Assembly (NCBI GenBank): GCA_914767715.1
Contig: OU612065.1
Location: forward strand, 32,054,001-32,118,000
Source of the DNA: Membranipora membranacea
Lineage: Eukaryota > Bryozoa > Gymnolaemata > Cheilostomatida > Membraniporidae
Direction: 5' to 3'
DNA: 64,000 bases
This document shows, piece after piece, positions 24,170 through 35,865 of the stretch; position 1 is the stretch's first letter, and each line of letters starts with the position of its first letter. The notes beneath the pieces are model-generated. The model did not search any database, was not told the origin of the DNA, and worked only from the letters and a program-made list of their open reading frames with translations. The position numbers and the translations under genes are program-made.

Positions 24170-24221
24170 TTTGTAAGTTAGTATAGTTTAAAGCTGCTTT
24201 AAACTATACTTACTCACAAAT
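24170..24221. repeat. Hairpin-forming inverted repeat
   Basis: Inner arms AGTATAGTTTAAA and TTTAAACTATACT are perfect, around GCTGC. The outer parts TTTGTAAGTT and its partner extend the stem to about 23 bp with a few mismatches. Confidence 0.6.
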
Positions 24222-24288
24222 TAACTGATAACAAATCTATGCTCCAACAGCCACTGAATTTGATATCATCCTGGACATGGAACTGTTA

Positions 24289-24545
24289 ATCAGAACAGTT
24301 AATGAACTCTTCTTCCTTCGCCAAAGGCCCACAAACACTTTGATGTAGATCACTTGTCATGCCATATACTATGTATAATATATATAATATGAGAATAGAA
24401 TTGCTAGTATCAAATTCATCTCCATTAATTGCGCTGTTTACTCTGGGTCTTCACACACCAGATAAAACAGAGTTTTAATAATACAGCTTGGCTCATCCCA
24501 CTCCATGTTACATATCATCAGGCAAGACCAAGTGAGTCTCCGTAA
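24289..24545. repeat. Dispersed repeat family R2, copy 3
   Basis: Shares CAGAACAGTTAATGAACTC, GTAGATCACTTGTCATGCC, CCATTAATTGCGCTGT, CTGGGTCTTCA and GGCAAGACCAAG with 8506-8775. It lies about 470 bases upstream of the intact PUS1 start. Confidence 0.7.
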
Positions 24546-25017
24546 GACCTTAATCATATACAACAGTCACAGTCCAGTTATACCTCGTTGAATATTACTT
24601 TTTTCAACACCGAAACTGCCAAACATTCATATGAACATCGCATCCATGAACTTGTCTAATGATTCTAGCTGCTTCGCCTAACTGATTATAAGCACTTAGC
24701 ACTGACTCTGCTTCATAACATCTAAAGCTGTGCTGTGTATATTTATTTATTTGTTTTGTTTTGTTTTTTTTTCTCTTGGCAGTAGCTAGTCATTGAGCTT
24801 TGAATCGAGGCTGATTAACTATGTTCTTATCTCGTAGGCAAACTGGTTTTTTCCCTACTACTGTTAATTTAAACAATTGTTCATACACGACAGTATCTCG
24901 ATAAAGGAGCCAAAGCGCTCCGAGTGAGATTAATTAGGTGAGAGATAATGCTCGCCGGTAAGCCTACTAATTCAAAGCTCGCTCACGGTTTTTGCTGATT
25001 ACAGTTATTGTAGCATT

Positions 25018-28000
25018 ATGCTGAGACGACTTATTGTGAATATAGCAAACCGATTAGATAAAACTTTGAGACAAAAAGGAGCAATGAGTGAAGTCATACA
25101 TTCAGATAAAGCTGCGAATGAGACCGTCCAATCAGCTGCTAAACGTATCGCTGCAGAGACAGACGATGTCGTGTCTCAGAACAAATGTATCAAACTTGAC
25201 GAAGAGGTAGAGTATGAGGTGTTTGATGATCAAACTATGAATATATCTGGCCATTCAACATAGTTATATCAATGATTCTGTTGTTGCTAGCGTCCTAACT
25301 TATTAGACTTTCACATGACTATCATACTTGTCGATGTGTGATGCACTTACCATTATTCTGTCTTGACAAAATTATAAAAAATATCATATGCAATATCTAC
25401 CGTATCTATTGCAGGCAACTCTATCTACGCCAGCAGAGAGGAAGCCTAAACTGAAGAGGAAGAAGATAGCCTTACTCACAGTCTACAGTGGCAAAGGTTA
25501 TTACGGTGTTCAGATTCAGTGAGTAATATGTATTAACTGACTGTATGTATCATGTATGATGTTGGTGTGTAACTTGTGAGGCTTGATATTAGAGAATGCA
25601 ATACTTCAGACCTAAACATTGATATGATGCTGTAATGGGTGTTTAAAGTCGGTACCATAGGCTTAATAATAAACCTAGTCAAGACACTATATACAGCTGA
25701 AGTGAGATGACGTAATGACATCGGAAGGTGTAGTAGCATTGGTGTAATCATTGATTAACTGTCCATAATCCAGGTTTTTTGAGTTTGATAACTGCTTTAC
25801 AATCAATAACATTTCATTATCAACTTGATGTTTTTGTTTCTTCATAAAATTTATTTGCCTAAAATTTTGTATCAAACTGTTGATGACAAGCTGCTAAACC
25901 TCAAACTCAGAATCCGATCAAAATTGATCGAGTTATCAACAAAAAACCTGGTATATGAGCTGCGAGTCAATGATAACACCAATGCCACTACACCTTCCAA
26001 TATCGTTAAGTTGCCCACAATTACATGGCTCAGGTCCAACACCTCTATTTATTTCCCCATTGCTTTACATGCAAACTATGTTGATTTGTCACCTTAATAG
26101 GCCTGCTTCAGGTTCTTTCAATTCTTTAACCATACCACTCAAAATGATGGTATGCTTCTGCTCTTCCATATTGGTGACTATGGATTGGAAATTTGTTGTC
26201 AGAATTTTTCAGTGGCCCTATATATAGGACCATAGCATTTTTCACACACATCCGGTCTAATTTTCATAAGCCCACCCGTATGTATCGATCGTCCTAAAAT
26301 TATTTTGCAAAAAGAATTTCAAACTTTAAATCAATAAATTTCCTTTGCAAATACACCTGAAAATATCCACAGGGTTCAATATCACTCATAGCAGTGCTTT
26401 TGAATTGGCTACACCCTCATTTGTCATCAGCATACTGATCATTTTATTTTGGAGGATGGGTGCAACAAGTTGACCTTCACCCAATTACAGGTGTATTACC
26501 TAATAGTGCCTCAATGCAAATGCTCCATCTCGTGTACTGTTTAGGTTTATTATTATTTCTATGGTCGGTACTCTGATGTTTTCTCATGTATTGGGTACTG
26601 AATATGATGCATCTCTAACGACATTCATAATACATGCTGAGTCTAACAGATGACACAGTATGCCTATGTCATGCACACACCAAATTGAGATATTGGGTCC
26701 TGGACTGTTTTTTTTATCCCATACAAAACATGTGCATATAGTATGGCTCTTGCTGTTGTTGCTTCGCATATGTATATTTTAGACTGTAACTATGCATGCA
26801 TATCTCATGTTTTATAGAATCACTGGACATAAGACGATAGAATCGGAGCTGGTTAAAGCTTTACACAGCAGTAACCTCATTGACCAGAGTTGTGCCGACG
26901 ATATGAGTAAGGTATGTATGTAAAAAGAGCTCCTCATGTATTCTGACATTCCCTTATTGAACTTGGTCCGTGTATAATCAGGAGATTAGGTCAAATCGTT
27001 AGTATTATCACCCTGGAAAAGCGAAATTAATGGGTTACTCATCAACAACCCCTTGTGTTCTGTGTGATCCACTAAGAGATTATTTATCCAAAACTACTTG
27101 GGAGTACCTTTTTATGAAGGACCATCTATCATCCGATTGGCTAACCAAAAGTTGGTCAAAATGATTTGTTTTATCATTCACCACATAGTACCATAAAATA
27201 GACTGTAAGTTACCGCATCCTAGTGAGTAGGTGCGAATCTGTGTTGACTGCAGGCTTGCATCCTTGGATCTCTGTCTGTGATTTCCTGAGTTATCGTGGA
27301 CGGGCTACTTGTTCAACTGTATCGGAGCTGTAAACAAAGGCTAGTGAGCAGAGGAAGTAAAACAAACACAGTCACAAATACTTGCGTCCTGTGTAATTTG
27401 TAGTTGTGCTCTCCTGTAGTGAATAGTTCTGAGAGTAGACAATTCCCAACCAATTTCTCATCTTAACTGCCATGCCGAACTAGGGTCTTTACAGTCTTAG
27501 TTAGGTTCAAGCAATGCAATCAAGGCATCTACTATCAATAAATTGCTTTCTCTCCATAATATTGGGTGGTGTAGGGGTAGGATCTCATATTTTCGACAAC
27601 ATCCATTAGACAGTATTACCATAGGGCTATATTTTGCCATATAAATATTTCAACTCATGTAACCATTTTTCTTCACAGATGTGGTTTCAGAGAGCTTCTC
27701 GTACGGATAAAGGAGTCTCAGCAGCTGGTCAAGTTTTCTCATTTCTGATAAGTATTTTATTTGTTGAGAGTGTGTCCTTGAGACTCCCCCATTTTTCACG
27801 TGAATTGTCAACATAGAGCATAACATGGCCAAGTACGGATTTTATAACAGTGGATATCAAATACACTCGGTGATGAAATAGTGAGATTTTCTAGACAAGT
27901 CTTAATTCTTGAGTACTGATATCAATGCTGCGGATGAATTGTAGGCAATAGCCTAGTTTGAAACAGCGTCATCATCAAATTCAAAAACTGAAATCGCCAT

Positions 28001-31000
28001 GCCCAATATCGACCAAAGAATGCATGCAACCTTAGTGGGCATTGATACAAACCCAATCATCTGATTGATAAGCAGCTTGAATCTTGACTGTATATGTAGT
28101 TATGTTGTTTGTTATTTGATGACAGATGATTGAACATTTACTTGTCTTATTTACATGAGGACGGACCTGCCTGAGCCTGAGAGACTGATAAATGAGCACC
28201 TGCCCGAGTCCATCAAAGTGTTAGCTGTAAAGAAAACCACCAAGATGTTCGACGCTAAGAATGCCTGCTCCTACAGAACTTATGAATATATGGCGCCAAC
28301 ATTCGCCTTCGCTCCAATCGAACAGGTGAGGCTTGATCATTCTCCAGTAATTGGTTGGAGTGTATCTGTTGACTATGTGGAGATCTGATTAGTTGACGCT
28401 CACTTCTCGCTTGAGAGTTGGGTCAAGACTAGATAATCTGGCGGTAAAGATAGTTTTGTTGCATGTTTGTAGCTGTTCCCTCTTTTATATGCTGGAGACA
28501 ACTCGTACAGTTTGCAAAGGAAATTTCAGTACAAGATCAGGATCAATGATTAAACAATTTAATTTGTTTTTTTCGTTTTAACAGTTGACCACAGAGAGCT
28601 ACAGGATTGACGGTGAGTGTTATGTAGGATGTATATGATTTATGCAGGCTGTTATCCCAGCAACACTGGGTAGAAAGAAAGTCAAAGTCTTGTCATGATG
28701 GGTGTGAGAAGAAGCTTAGTTGTGTGGACCATCTACCTTCCCTTGTGGTAAATGTAGGCTTCTTATCCTGGTGGAGTTGTGGCTAGAGACACACAATCTA
28801 GACTCAGTTACGATAAGAGTAGAAAGAGATATAGGGTGGTCGATACGCCTACTGTTACTGATAAGGTAGAAGTTCTGTAGTTACAGGACCTTCCCTGATT
28901 CTGTAGTATGTTGACTCACTGTGCTATACTGTATCATGGGTGAATACTAAGTACAATTCAGGTACATATCTCTAACTTTACTGTGGTGACTTAGCCTTGT
29001 CATGTGACAAGGCTAGTGGTGACTTCATTAACCTGCAGCTCGAATCACTACTGAAAAATCAGCTAAGTTCTAGAATCGGAATACAGATAATCAATTGAAA
29101 ATTGATGGGAGTTTACAATCCATCACCAGTTGACTTTACCACAGCCGCTAAATTAGTACTCTCTGATAGTTTATAATCACGAATGACCAATAGCTGAACC
29201 CAAAACACACCAAGACTGGACTCGGCTTGATTTGAACATAAATATTTCCATCTGATATTTTACTTGTTTCACACAAGCGAGTCCTGCCAGTAAACATTTA
29301 CCCAATAGTGATACTGGTTTATGTACCAAGAGATAAGTTTAAGTGATAAGAATGAGCGACCATCACTTGGGTTGACTTGTTCGATATCTGTAATAAGGCA
29401 ATGTATTATGGATCTCGGTTTCTCGTGTCGGCTCTCTTACCGGCTTGTGCTTGCCTGAGTGATGGAATGTAGAATGTAGAACTCATGACTTAGTATGGCG
29501 GATAGATGTCGTGTAAGGATGTCGTGTAAGGATGCTGGTAGCTATGAGTTGTTGATGAGATGGTTGGAAAGCTATTTACTATGGTTGAGTGGTCCTGTAT
29601 GCTTGGCTTGTTTAAACACAATCAACGGCTACAGTGACAGTCAACCAGGTTATCGAAGCCAGGCATTGCATCAGACTACGAATCAAGAATAACAGCTTAA
29701 AATCTAGATTTGGGATGAAAACAATATTTCATTACGTATTATTTTGCATTCATTAGCTGACCCATGTACCTTTCCAATAAGTAGCATGATCGTTAGCTGT
29801 AAAATCAAACATGGTGTTCAAAGGTGTGAGACTGAGAATGCAATCAAATGATCTCCATTTTTGGTTTTGTGCAATGTAGCCGCCCTTCCTACCTTGTTCT
29901 ACGTAGCATGTCCCTAACATGTATATAAACGATTTAATTTCAGAGGAGACCAGAGCCAAAATCAATAATGTGATGCAGAACTTCAAAGGCACCCATAACT
30001 TTCATAACTTCACATCTAAAAGGTAATGAGTTAATCTAATTCAAACTGGTACAGGTGACTGACGTTACTTTTTTTTATTGATGATTTTGATAGTGTCTAG
30101 ATTTGTAGTTATATGTGTGTTGTACATGTTGTCACTGGTCCCTGATCTGATCCCTAGTAGTGGACATGAGTTGTGTAAATTGGTGGCTGTGTGATGCGAT
30201 GTCAGTAGTCTTCGTAGGTTATTTCCGGCGCATTGCGGGGCTTTGAAAACACTCAGTGAGGACACAGCCTCTGTTATATCTTGTAATGATGAGAACAGTT
30301 ACGATTTCAGCCCTTACGGATTTTTTTAATCATTGTCTTTTCCCTAGGCACACTACCCCATCTATGTTAGGTGTTATCCATCAGAACCACCCACTAATCT
30401 AATTATAACTTGGGATTAATCTCATTGATGAAGCTTGATACAACCATTATGTCATGAAATATCACCAGGTAAATCCATAATCAGATTCAGTATTTCAATA
30501 TATTTCATAGTTTGTACCCTTTTTTTTCTTTAGGAAACATTACGATAAAAGTTCCACAAGGTACATGATGTCTTTTGAGGTAAGCACTCTAATCGAACCA
30601 GGTCGTGTCGTAAAAGGTGTAATTTATCTGGCTAGCGGGTATAATGTGTATTCAATCTTAAATGGTCCTATAGTAAATTTGGTTGAAGCTGCTATGTAGC
30701 CAATCCATAAGATTTATATTAGAAATGTTCCCATTTTTAAAAAAGTGTCTAAATGGTCTATTTCTTGAATTTGCCCATTACAGTCAAAGCAAGTATTTGA
30801 GGAAGCTAAAACTACTCAATTCTAAGGGCCAAAGTCTAAACATTTCTTACACAGGGTAGAATGCTTATTTTAGTCATGTGTGCCTGTACTTCGTTGTATC
30901 CTTGTTTATCCGTTCAATGTTTATTGAAGGTATATACTATCTATGGAAGCATGCTATCACTTTTACTGTTTAGTTTCCTTCACTGTGCTTGTTTTATCAT

Positions 31001-33332
31001 AACAAGACAGTCATTCATAGGCATCATATTATGCACATTTTTATATAAGTATTATGACATTGTGTAACTGCAAAAATCTCCAGTTAAGCGCAGATTTCTT
31101 TTATTGTAAATGGGGATACAGATTGGTGGGCTGTCCGCCCTCTCAAAACTGCACCTAGCTCAAAAAATGTTAGTGAGTCACTCAAAAGCGTAACCTGCTC
31201 TCACTAGCTTGTCAGTGGCCTGTCTGATGTGCCTGTCTGATGTGTCTGTAATCTGTAAAAAATTAGCTGAGTCGATGTGATGTTTTAATTTGATTACCCA
31301 AATACTCCTTCTGTAACTCGACACCCGGGTGGAAATAACTGACATACCTTGTTTCGTCCCCACAGCTAATTTGTTAATTAGCCGAGTGTTTATTTTACAG
31401 GCAGGAAAGCCTTTTGTTATGGACGATTTAGAGTTTATAGTCATAACTGTGAGGGGACAGAGTTTCATGTTACATCAAATCAGGAAGATGATCGGTACGT
31501 CTAGTCTACCCTCTTATCTTATTCTAATATCTACTGAGGCTATGACGTCATGTGACCTGGAATCATTGCCACATGGTGTTATATCAGACGTTGGCTATTC
31601 TCATCTGAATAATCACTGTACCCTATGCTTCCATGCTTCCTTGGTGGGGATTTAGTATGTCTTGGTTAGGGCAGTATGTTGTCTGACTGTTCTTTGAATT
31701 TGAAACTTATAGGCAGATAATAGCTAGAACATGTCTGAGCCAAATTGCCAGCAATCCGGTCATTCCCATTCGGCGACTCAAACCCTAAATGCAGGCGAAT
31801 TGGATCATGCTTGATCTAGCTTATGAAGTTGTCAAATACGAAAGAAACAAGTAGCTTGTCTCAACAACCATACTCTCGATTGGTTCCTGCACACCTTATA
31901 ACTTGATGAGTCCGTACTCTGTTGTTTTTGAGCAGGTCTGACCATGGCTGTGGTGAAAGGATTCGCCACTCTGGAGACAATAGAATTATGCTGGGGACCA
32001 AATAAAGTGGATATACCTAAAGCTCCCGGACTCGGCCTGCTTCTAGATAAGGTATATCATTGTTATTCAAAGCCTATTGGTAACTCTACAGACCAAAGTG
32101 TTCCTATCTTTTTTTGGTTTGGGAAAGTAGCCGCGTGACGAGGCTAGTACCTATCTATACTTAACTACGCCAAATCTACAGCTTTGCGTCAGACTTGTGA
32201 CTAGTACTTGATACTACATGTAATTTAATTTTTAAACTCCCCTGCATCATAGCGGATCGGACTGCACAGAATGATACAATCGCAACCAATTGCTCTCAAA
32301 ATCAACTTCTTGTTGCTTGACTACTTTCTTTTTGACAATTTTACTGTACATGGGTTTGTTTGCAACTAGAGCGTTGCTCGGCCTGGTATATAGCATGGTA
32401 TGCTTTGCCCCTCTATGCAAATCAATTCTTTGTCTAGTGCATTCAGTGTGCTGTGCTAGATTGAAATCTTGAAGGTTGTTGATCTGTTGACATGTGTTTC
32501 TTATAGCTTCATTATGATGGATATAATAAGCGATATGGATCTGATGGAGTGCATGAAGCTATTGAATGGGATGAATATAAGGTAACCATTTCATGCTTCA
32601 TCTTCCTAACTAACACAGCAAAGATCAGTTAGTTTGTACTCAATGATGTAATTGGTTTTCCAATATTATGTGTTTGATCATTATTTAAACCAATCACAAC
32701 TTTTTGCACCTATGCTAGATTTGGCTGACGACAGCTGAGCATCCGTGTTACTGTTAGACTTGGTTCGTGCTACATAAGCGCTGCATTACTCTGTTCATTG
32801 CATTGAGTCCTGGTTTTAAGTTACTATTGATTATTTGTAGGATGAAATTGAAAAGTTCAAAATGGAGCAGATATATAAGGATATCGTCAAGACAGAAAAA
32901 GAAGAAAAATGTATGTTAGAGTGGCTTCAAAGTTTATCCTTACATTCCTATCAAATGTATATCGACCCTCCTAAGTCAAACCAACTGGACTCTGATGATG
33001 ATGGTGGATCAAAAGCTAAATCAAGAGAGAGGATAAACCTCAACAAAGATGGAATCCCTGTGGATAAAGATGGAAACCTTCTGGACATGGACATTCTACT
33101 AGGTAAAACAAAAGAGAAGAAAACTTCGCAAGTTGTCGACAGTGACCAGACTGAAGTGTCAGAACCAAAGAACACGAAGCCTGTCCCGACTGAGGATATT
33201 ATACATACTAGTCTAGAGAAGAGTGATGAGCATAACTCATCCTCACAAACAAACAAAGAGATCATGACAGCGAGTTGCGACGAATCAAGCGAATCAAACA
33301 GAGCAAAACATGCTGGTACCTCGAACTCTTAA
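25018..33332 (+). CDS. PUS1: tRNA pseudouridine synthase 1 (PUS1), complete
   Basis: Twelve exons: 25018-25206, 25415-25518, 26818-26911, 27679-27747, 28155-28325, 28585-28612, 29944-30022, 30534-30579, 31401-31494, 31936-32051, 32507-32581 and 32841-33332. Together they make 1557 bases, 518 residues, in frame throughout. PUS1 belongs to the TruA family and converts uridine to pseudouridine in tRNAs and some mRNAs, in nucleus and mitochondria. Motifs: [12 protein letters not shown], the catalytic Asp in [51 protein letters not shown] and [15 protein letters not shown]. The Arg/Lys-rich start [20 protein letters not shown] resembles a mitochondrial targeting peptide. The C-terminal exon adds about 110 charged, probably disordered residues, making the protein longer than human PUS1 (427). 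Exon 4 joins exon 5 in frame only through an AT-AC intron. Confidence 0.93.
26033..26504. mobile_element. Insertion in PUS1 intron 2
   Basis: The intron matches copy A (14240-14600) on both sides, but about 470 bases here have no counterpart there. Its borders are AGGTCCAACACCTC and CAGGTGTATTACCT, which form an imperfect short inverted repeat. This fits a non-autonomous DNA element inserted after the duplication, or a deletion in copy A. Confidence 0.5.
27748..28154 (+). other. PUS1: Candidate AT-AC intron of PUS1 (intron 4)
   Basis: The intron would start ATAAGTATTT directly after GTTTTCTCATTTCTG and end TGTCTTATTTAC before ATGAGGACGGACC. This joins GQVFSFL to MRTDLPEPE in phase 0. The nearest GT-AG choice (gt at 27752, ag at 28159) leaves the frame off by one. 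The donor looks like a GTAAGT site with G changed to A. There is no U12-type ATATCCTT donor and no TTCCTTAAC branch site, so it would be of the rare U2-type AT-AC class. Confidence 0.6.
28992..29015. repeat. Short palindrome, family of TAGCCTTGTCA ends
   Basis: Eleven-base arms TAGCCTTGTCA and TGACAAGGCTA flank two bases. Related sequence occurs at 32127-32150 and 53675-53830. Confidence 0.6.
31722..31821. mobile_element. ~100-bp MITE in PUS1 intron 9
   Basis: The left end AGCTAGAACATG and right end CATGCTTGATCTAGCT are inverted repeats extending inward through GCCAGCA / TGCAGGC. The right end (ATGCAGGC, ATTGGATCATGCTTGATCT) matches the ends of the elements at 40417 and 49904. Confidence 0.55.
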
Positions 33333-35865
33333 CTTGCTCAACAACGATATGAAAGCATTGATGAAATAACATCTCTCTATGGTGAGCGAATTAAGTGAAT
33401 ATTATCCCATGTGACAAACATTGCATCATCTATATAGACGAGAGACGGCCAGTAAGCTGTCATAGAATTACAAATTCGTATACTAAAAGCCGATACGCAA
33501 AATAAAATGAGAGAAATAATCTCGTGAAGTGTACTAAGTAAAAATACTGTAGATCTCTGCCTATCAGTTTGCAGCATTCACTAGACCTGTTAGCTGCGAA
33601 GTTAATGTTGTTGTCTGCAGATGAAGGTATTATTTGCAGTTGAAAGTAGTGTCGTGTTTTCTGCAGATGAAGGTATTATTTGCAGTTGAAAGTAGTGTCG
33701 TGTTTTCTGCAGATGAAGGTATTATTTGCAGTTGAAAGTAGTGTCGTGTTTTCTGCAGATGAAGGTATTATTTGCAGTTGAAAGTAGTGTCGTGTTTTCT
33801 GGTTTTGTTGGACTATTGTTCGATATCAATGCAAGTAACATCTCCAGGAGGTTAAAGAACAAACCCCATGGCAATGATACTTAGTATTTTTATGAACATT
33901 TTCTCAGCACTCTTGGAAAATGGCAGAATTGTAGCCGCGGTTGAACTGATGCAGCAGCTTGCGAGGCAGCAGCGTCTTTGTGTGGAAGTGAGAATGTCAA
34001 GTACTTGATCCTAGTGATACAGAATAAATCAGATCACTGCGGCTCAACTACTTAGCACCCTCGAATCCATCTGTAGTTGTGATAGTAGCCGAATATTAGT
34101 GATTATCTCCTCCGGCTCAGTGTTGAGTATTATGTTGTGAGAGCTTATCTCTCCATCAAGTGCTTAGATTTGTCTCATTTAAATGGTACTAATAATGCTT
34201 TGAAACCCCAGCTGAAAAAGGTCTTGCACCTAGTGGACGTAAGTGTAAAGAATATTGAACCGAATAGTTACTTAGATTTTGTTACCTGAGGGCTCCAGAC
34301 TTAGTTTATTGGTGAATATTGAGATCTTTGCTGTGCTTTCCTCGTGTAGAGACAGTGCGTGCTCACCACTCAGTAGTCTGCGATAAAATGTCGTCGTGTC
34401 AGTCGCTTAGCTTGTTCTGTGCCGTGTATTGTTGAAGCTATGTCTTGTTATACTGTGGTACGGCAGGTTTATGCTGGTACACTGAATTCTATCTACTGCA
34501 CACAGTCGCTTTGTTACTGTCTGCTATGTTTGTGTATCGGTGTTCGGATGACGTGTCCACCCGTTACCCGTGGCTTATATACCATGCTGTACACCAACTC
34601 TGACATTAACACCAGATGTTAATTCTTTGTAATATCAACTACCACTACCTCCATTTTATTATAATGAATTACTGTCTCCGCAACTTCAAAATGCTGGTCT
34701 ATAATTTTTGTAATTCATCTGTCTCCCGGTGTTATATGCTGGTAGAGTTCTGGCCGCTTTGTTTGGGCCGATATGGTTTTGGGTGTAAGGTGATTTATGT
34801 GGTAATTCGGTGAAAAGCCAATTAGATATTCATTGTAATCACTGGTAATCACAAAGCGATCCTTCATAATCTCATAATTACTAAAAACTTCACTTCAAAG
34901 TCAAAATCCAAAATTATAATTACTCCTCGTAGTATGTTCAGATCACAGGATTGTCATTGTCATAACATAAAAATAGAATTGAAATAGCCGATTTTTAACT
35001 AATGTCATAGTCTGAGCCCCCAGATTACCCCCCCCCCCCCATTTTTTTCCCATCCCCTGCCTGACGGCACGATACTGGCAGTGGTGCAACTTCTGGGCTT
35101 GATGAGTTACAGGGGCCGGGTGTGTAGGTTTTAGTTCAGGCAGTGAGGTGATGCTGGGCAATCAACCTGTACTTTACCCTTTGCCACATTATGGTTATGG
35201 CACTTCAAGAGTTGGATTCTTGTTCCAGATTGAATTGATGTGGGTATGCGTTTAACACAATTTGAGCCTTGTACCATCTACAACATAATCTGATATTTGG
35301 TCACTGTATTGTAGTGTTACTTGGTATCGCAGTGTTATATGTAAGCCTTGTCAGAGCTATCTGTTTGTTAAGTGATGTTATCACAATTTGGAAGCTACTA
35401 GACACTGCTTCATTAAGTGAGACACACAATCGAGTAGGTTTATCTGTTAGGCCAATGAAGATAGTACACAATAAGGCTGTTCTAGATAAAAACGTAGCCT
35501 TGGTGTCTGTGTAATGATCCTCCCCCAAAATCCTACATACCGCCCCAAACATGAAAGTTGATAAAGCCTCACAGTTTTTGGGACTCTTTCTGTTTCACAG
35601 CAATCATTGATGGCCGGGCAGCCTCCCCCCTCTATTGTTTATACACATTAGCAGTGAAAGGCTTACGCTGCAGCAGGCCTGTAATTAATTAACACTCATA
35701 ACAATCACAGGAAAAGGGCATATGGGCTGTCTCAGCCTGTTGTTATCAATATGAGCTCATTAGGCTGTCACATATAGAGACTGGTAGACAGCGTCGCCCT
35801 GCTGGCAGCGGGTAGAGATATGCGGGTAATGGTGTCAGCGCTTTCTCAACGCTGCTGACACTCAC
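33333..35865. other. Gene-free stretch: PUS1 3' flank
   Basis: Begins with the PUS1 3' untranslated region and contains the 46-bp tandem repeat at 33615-33798. A C-run with adjacent AGTCTGAGCCCCCAGA near 35006-35040 is found again in inverted form near 37425-37455. No exon recognised on either strand. Confidence 0.5.
33615..33798 (+). repeat. 46-bp tandem repeat, four copies
   Basis: Units start at 33615, 33661, 33707 and 33753 with CTGCAGATGAAGG and end GTGTCGTGTTTT. The four copies appear identical, which points to very recent expansion. It begins about 280 bases after the PUS1 stop, so it may be in the 3' UTR. Confidence 0.95.

Larger units (their letters stand above)
21614..24950. other. 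Gene-free stretch between TLCD4 and PUS1
   Basis: No supported exon on either strand. It contains a dispersed repeat (23019-23190), a tRNA-derived SINE (23955-24150), a hairpin (24170-24221) and an R2 repeat (24289-24545), listed separately. The TLCD4 promoter and first non-coding exon should lie in the left part, but I could not place them. Confidence 0.5.

Noticed and set aside
25955-26227. Open frame of about 90 codons in PUS1 intron 2
   Set aside because: It spans the border of the intron insertion, lacks a protein-like pattern and is interrupted by the matching sequence in copy A.
33600-33800. CRISPR-like array
   Set aside because: The 46-bp units are head-to-tail with no unique spacers, and the genome is eukaryotic; it is a minisatellite.
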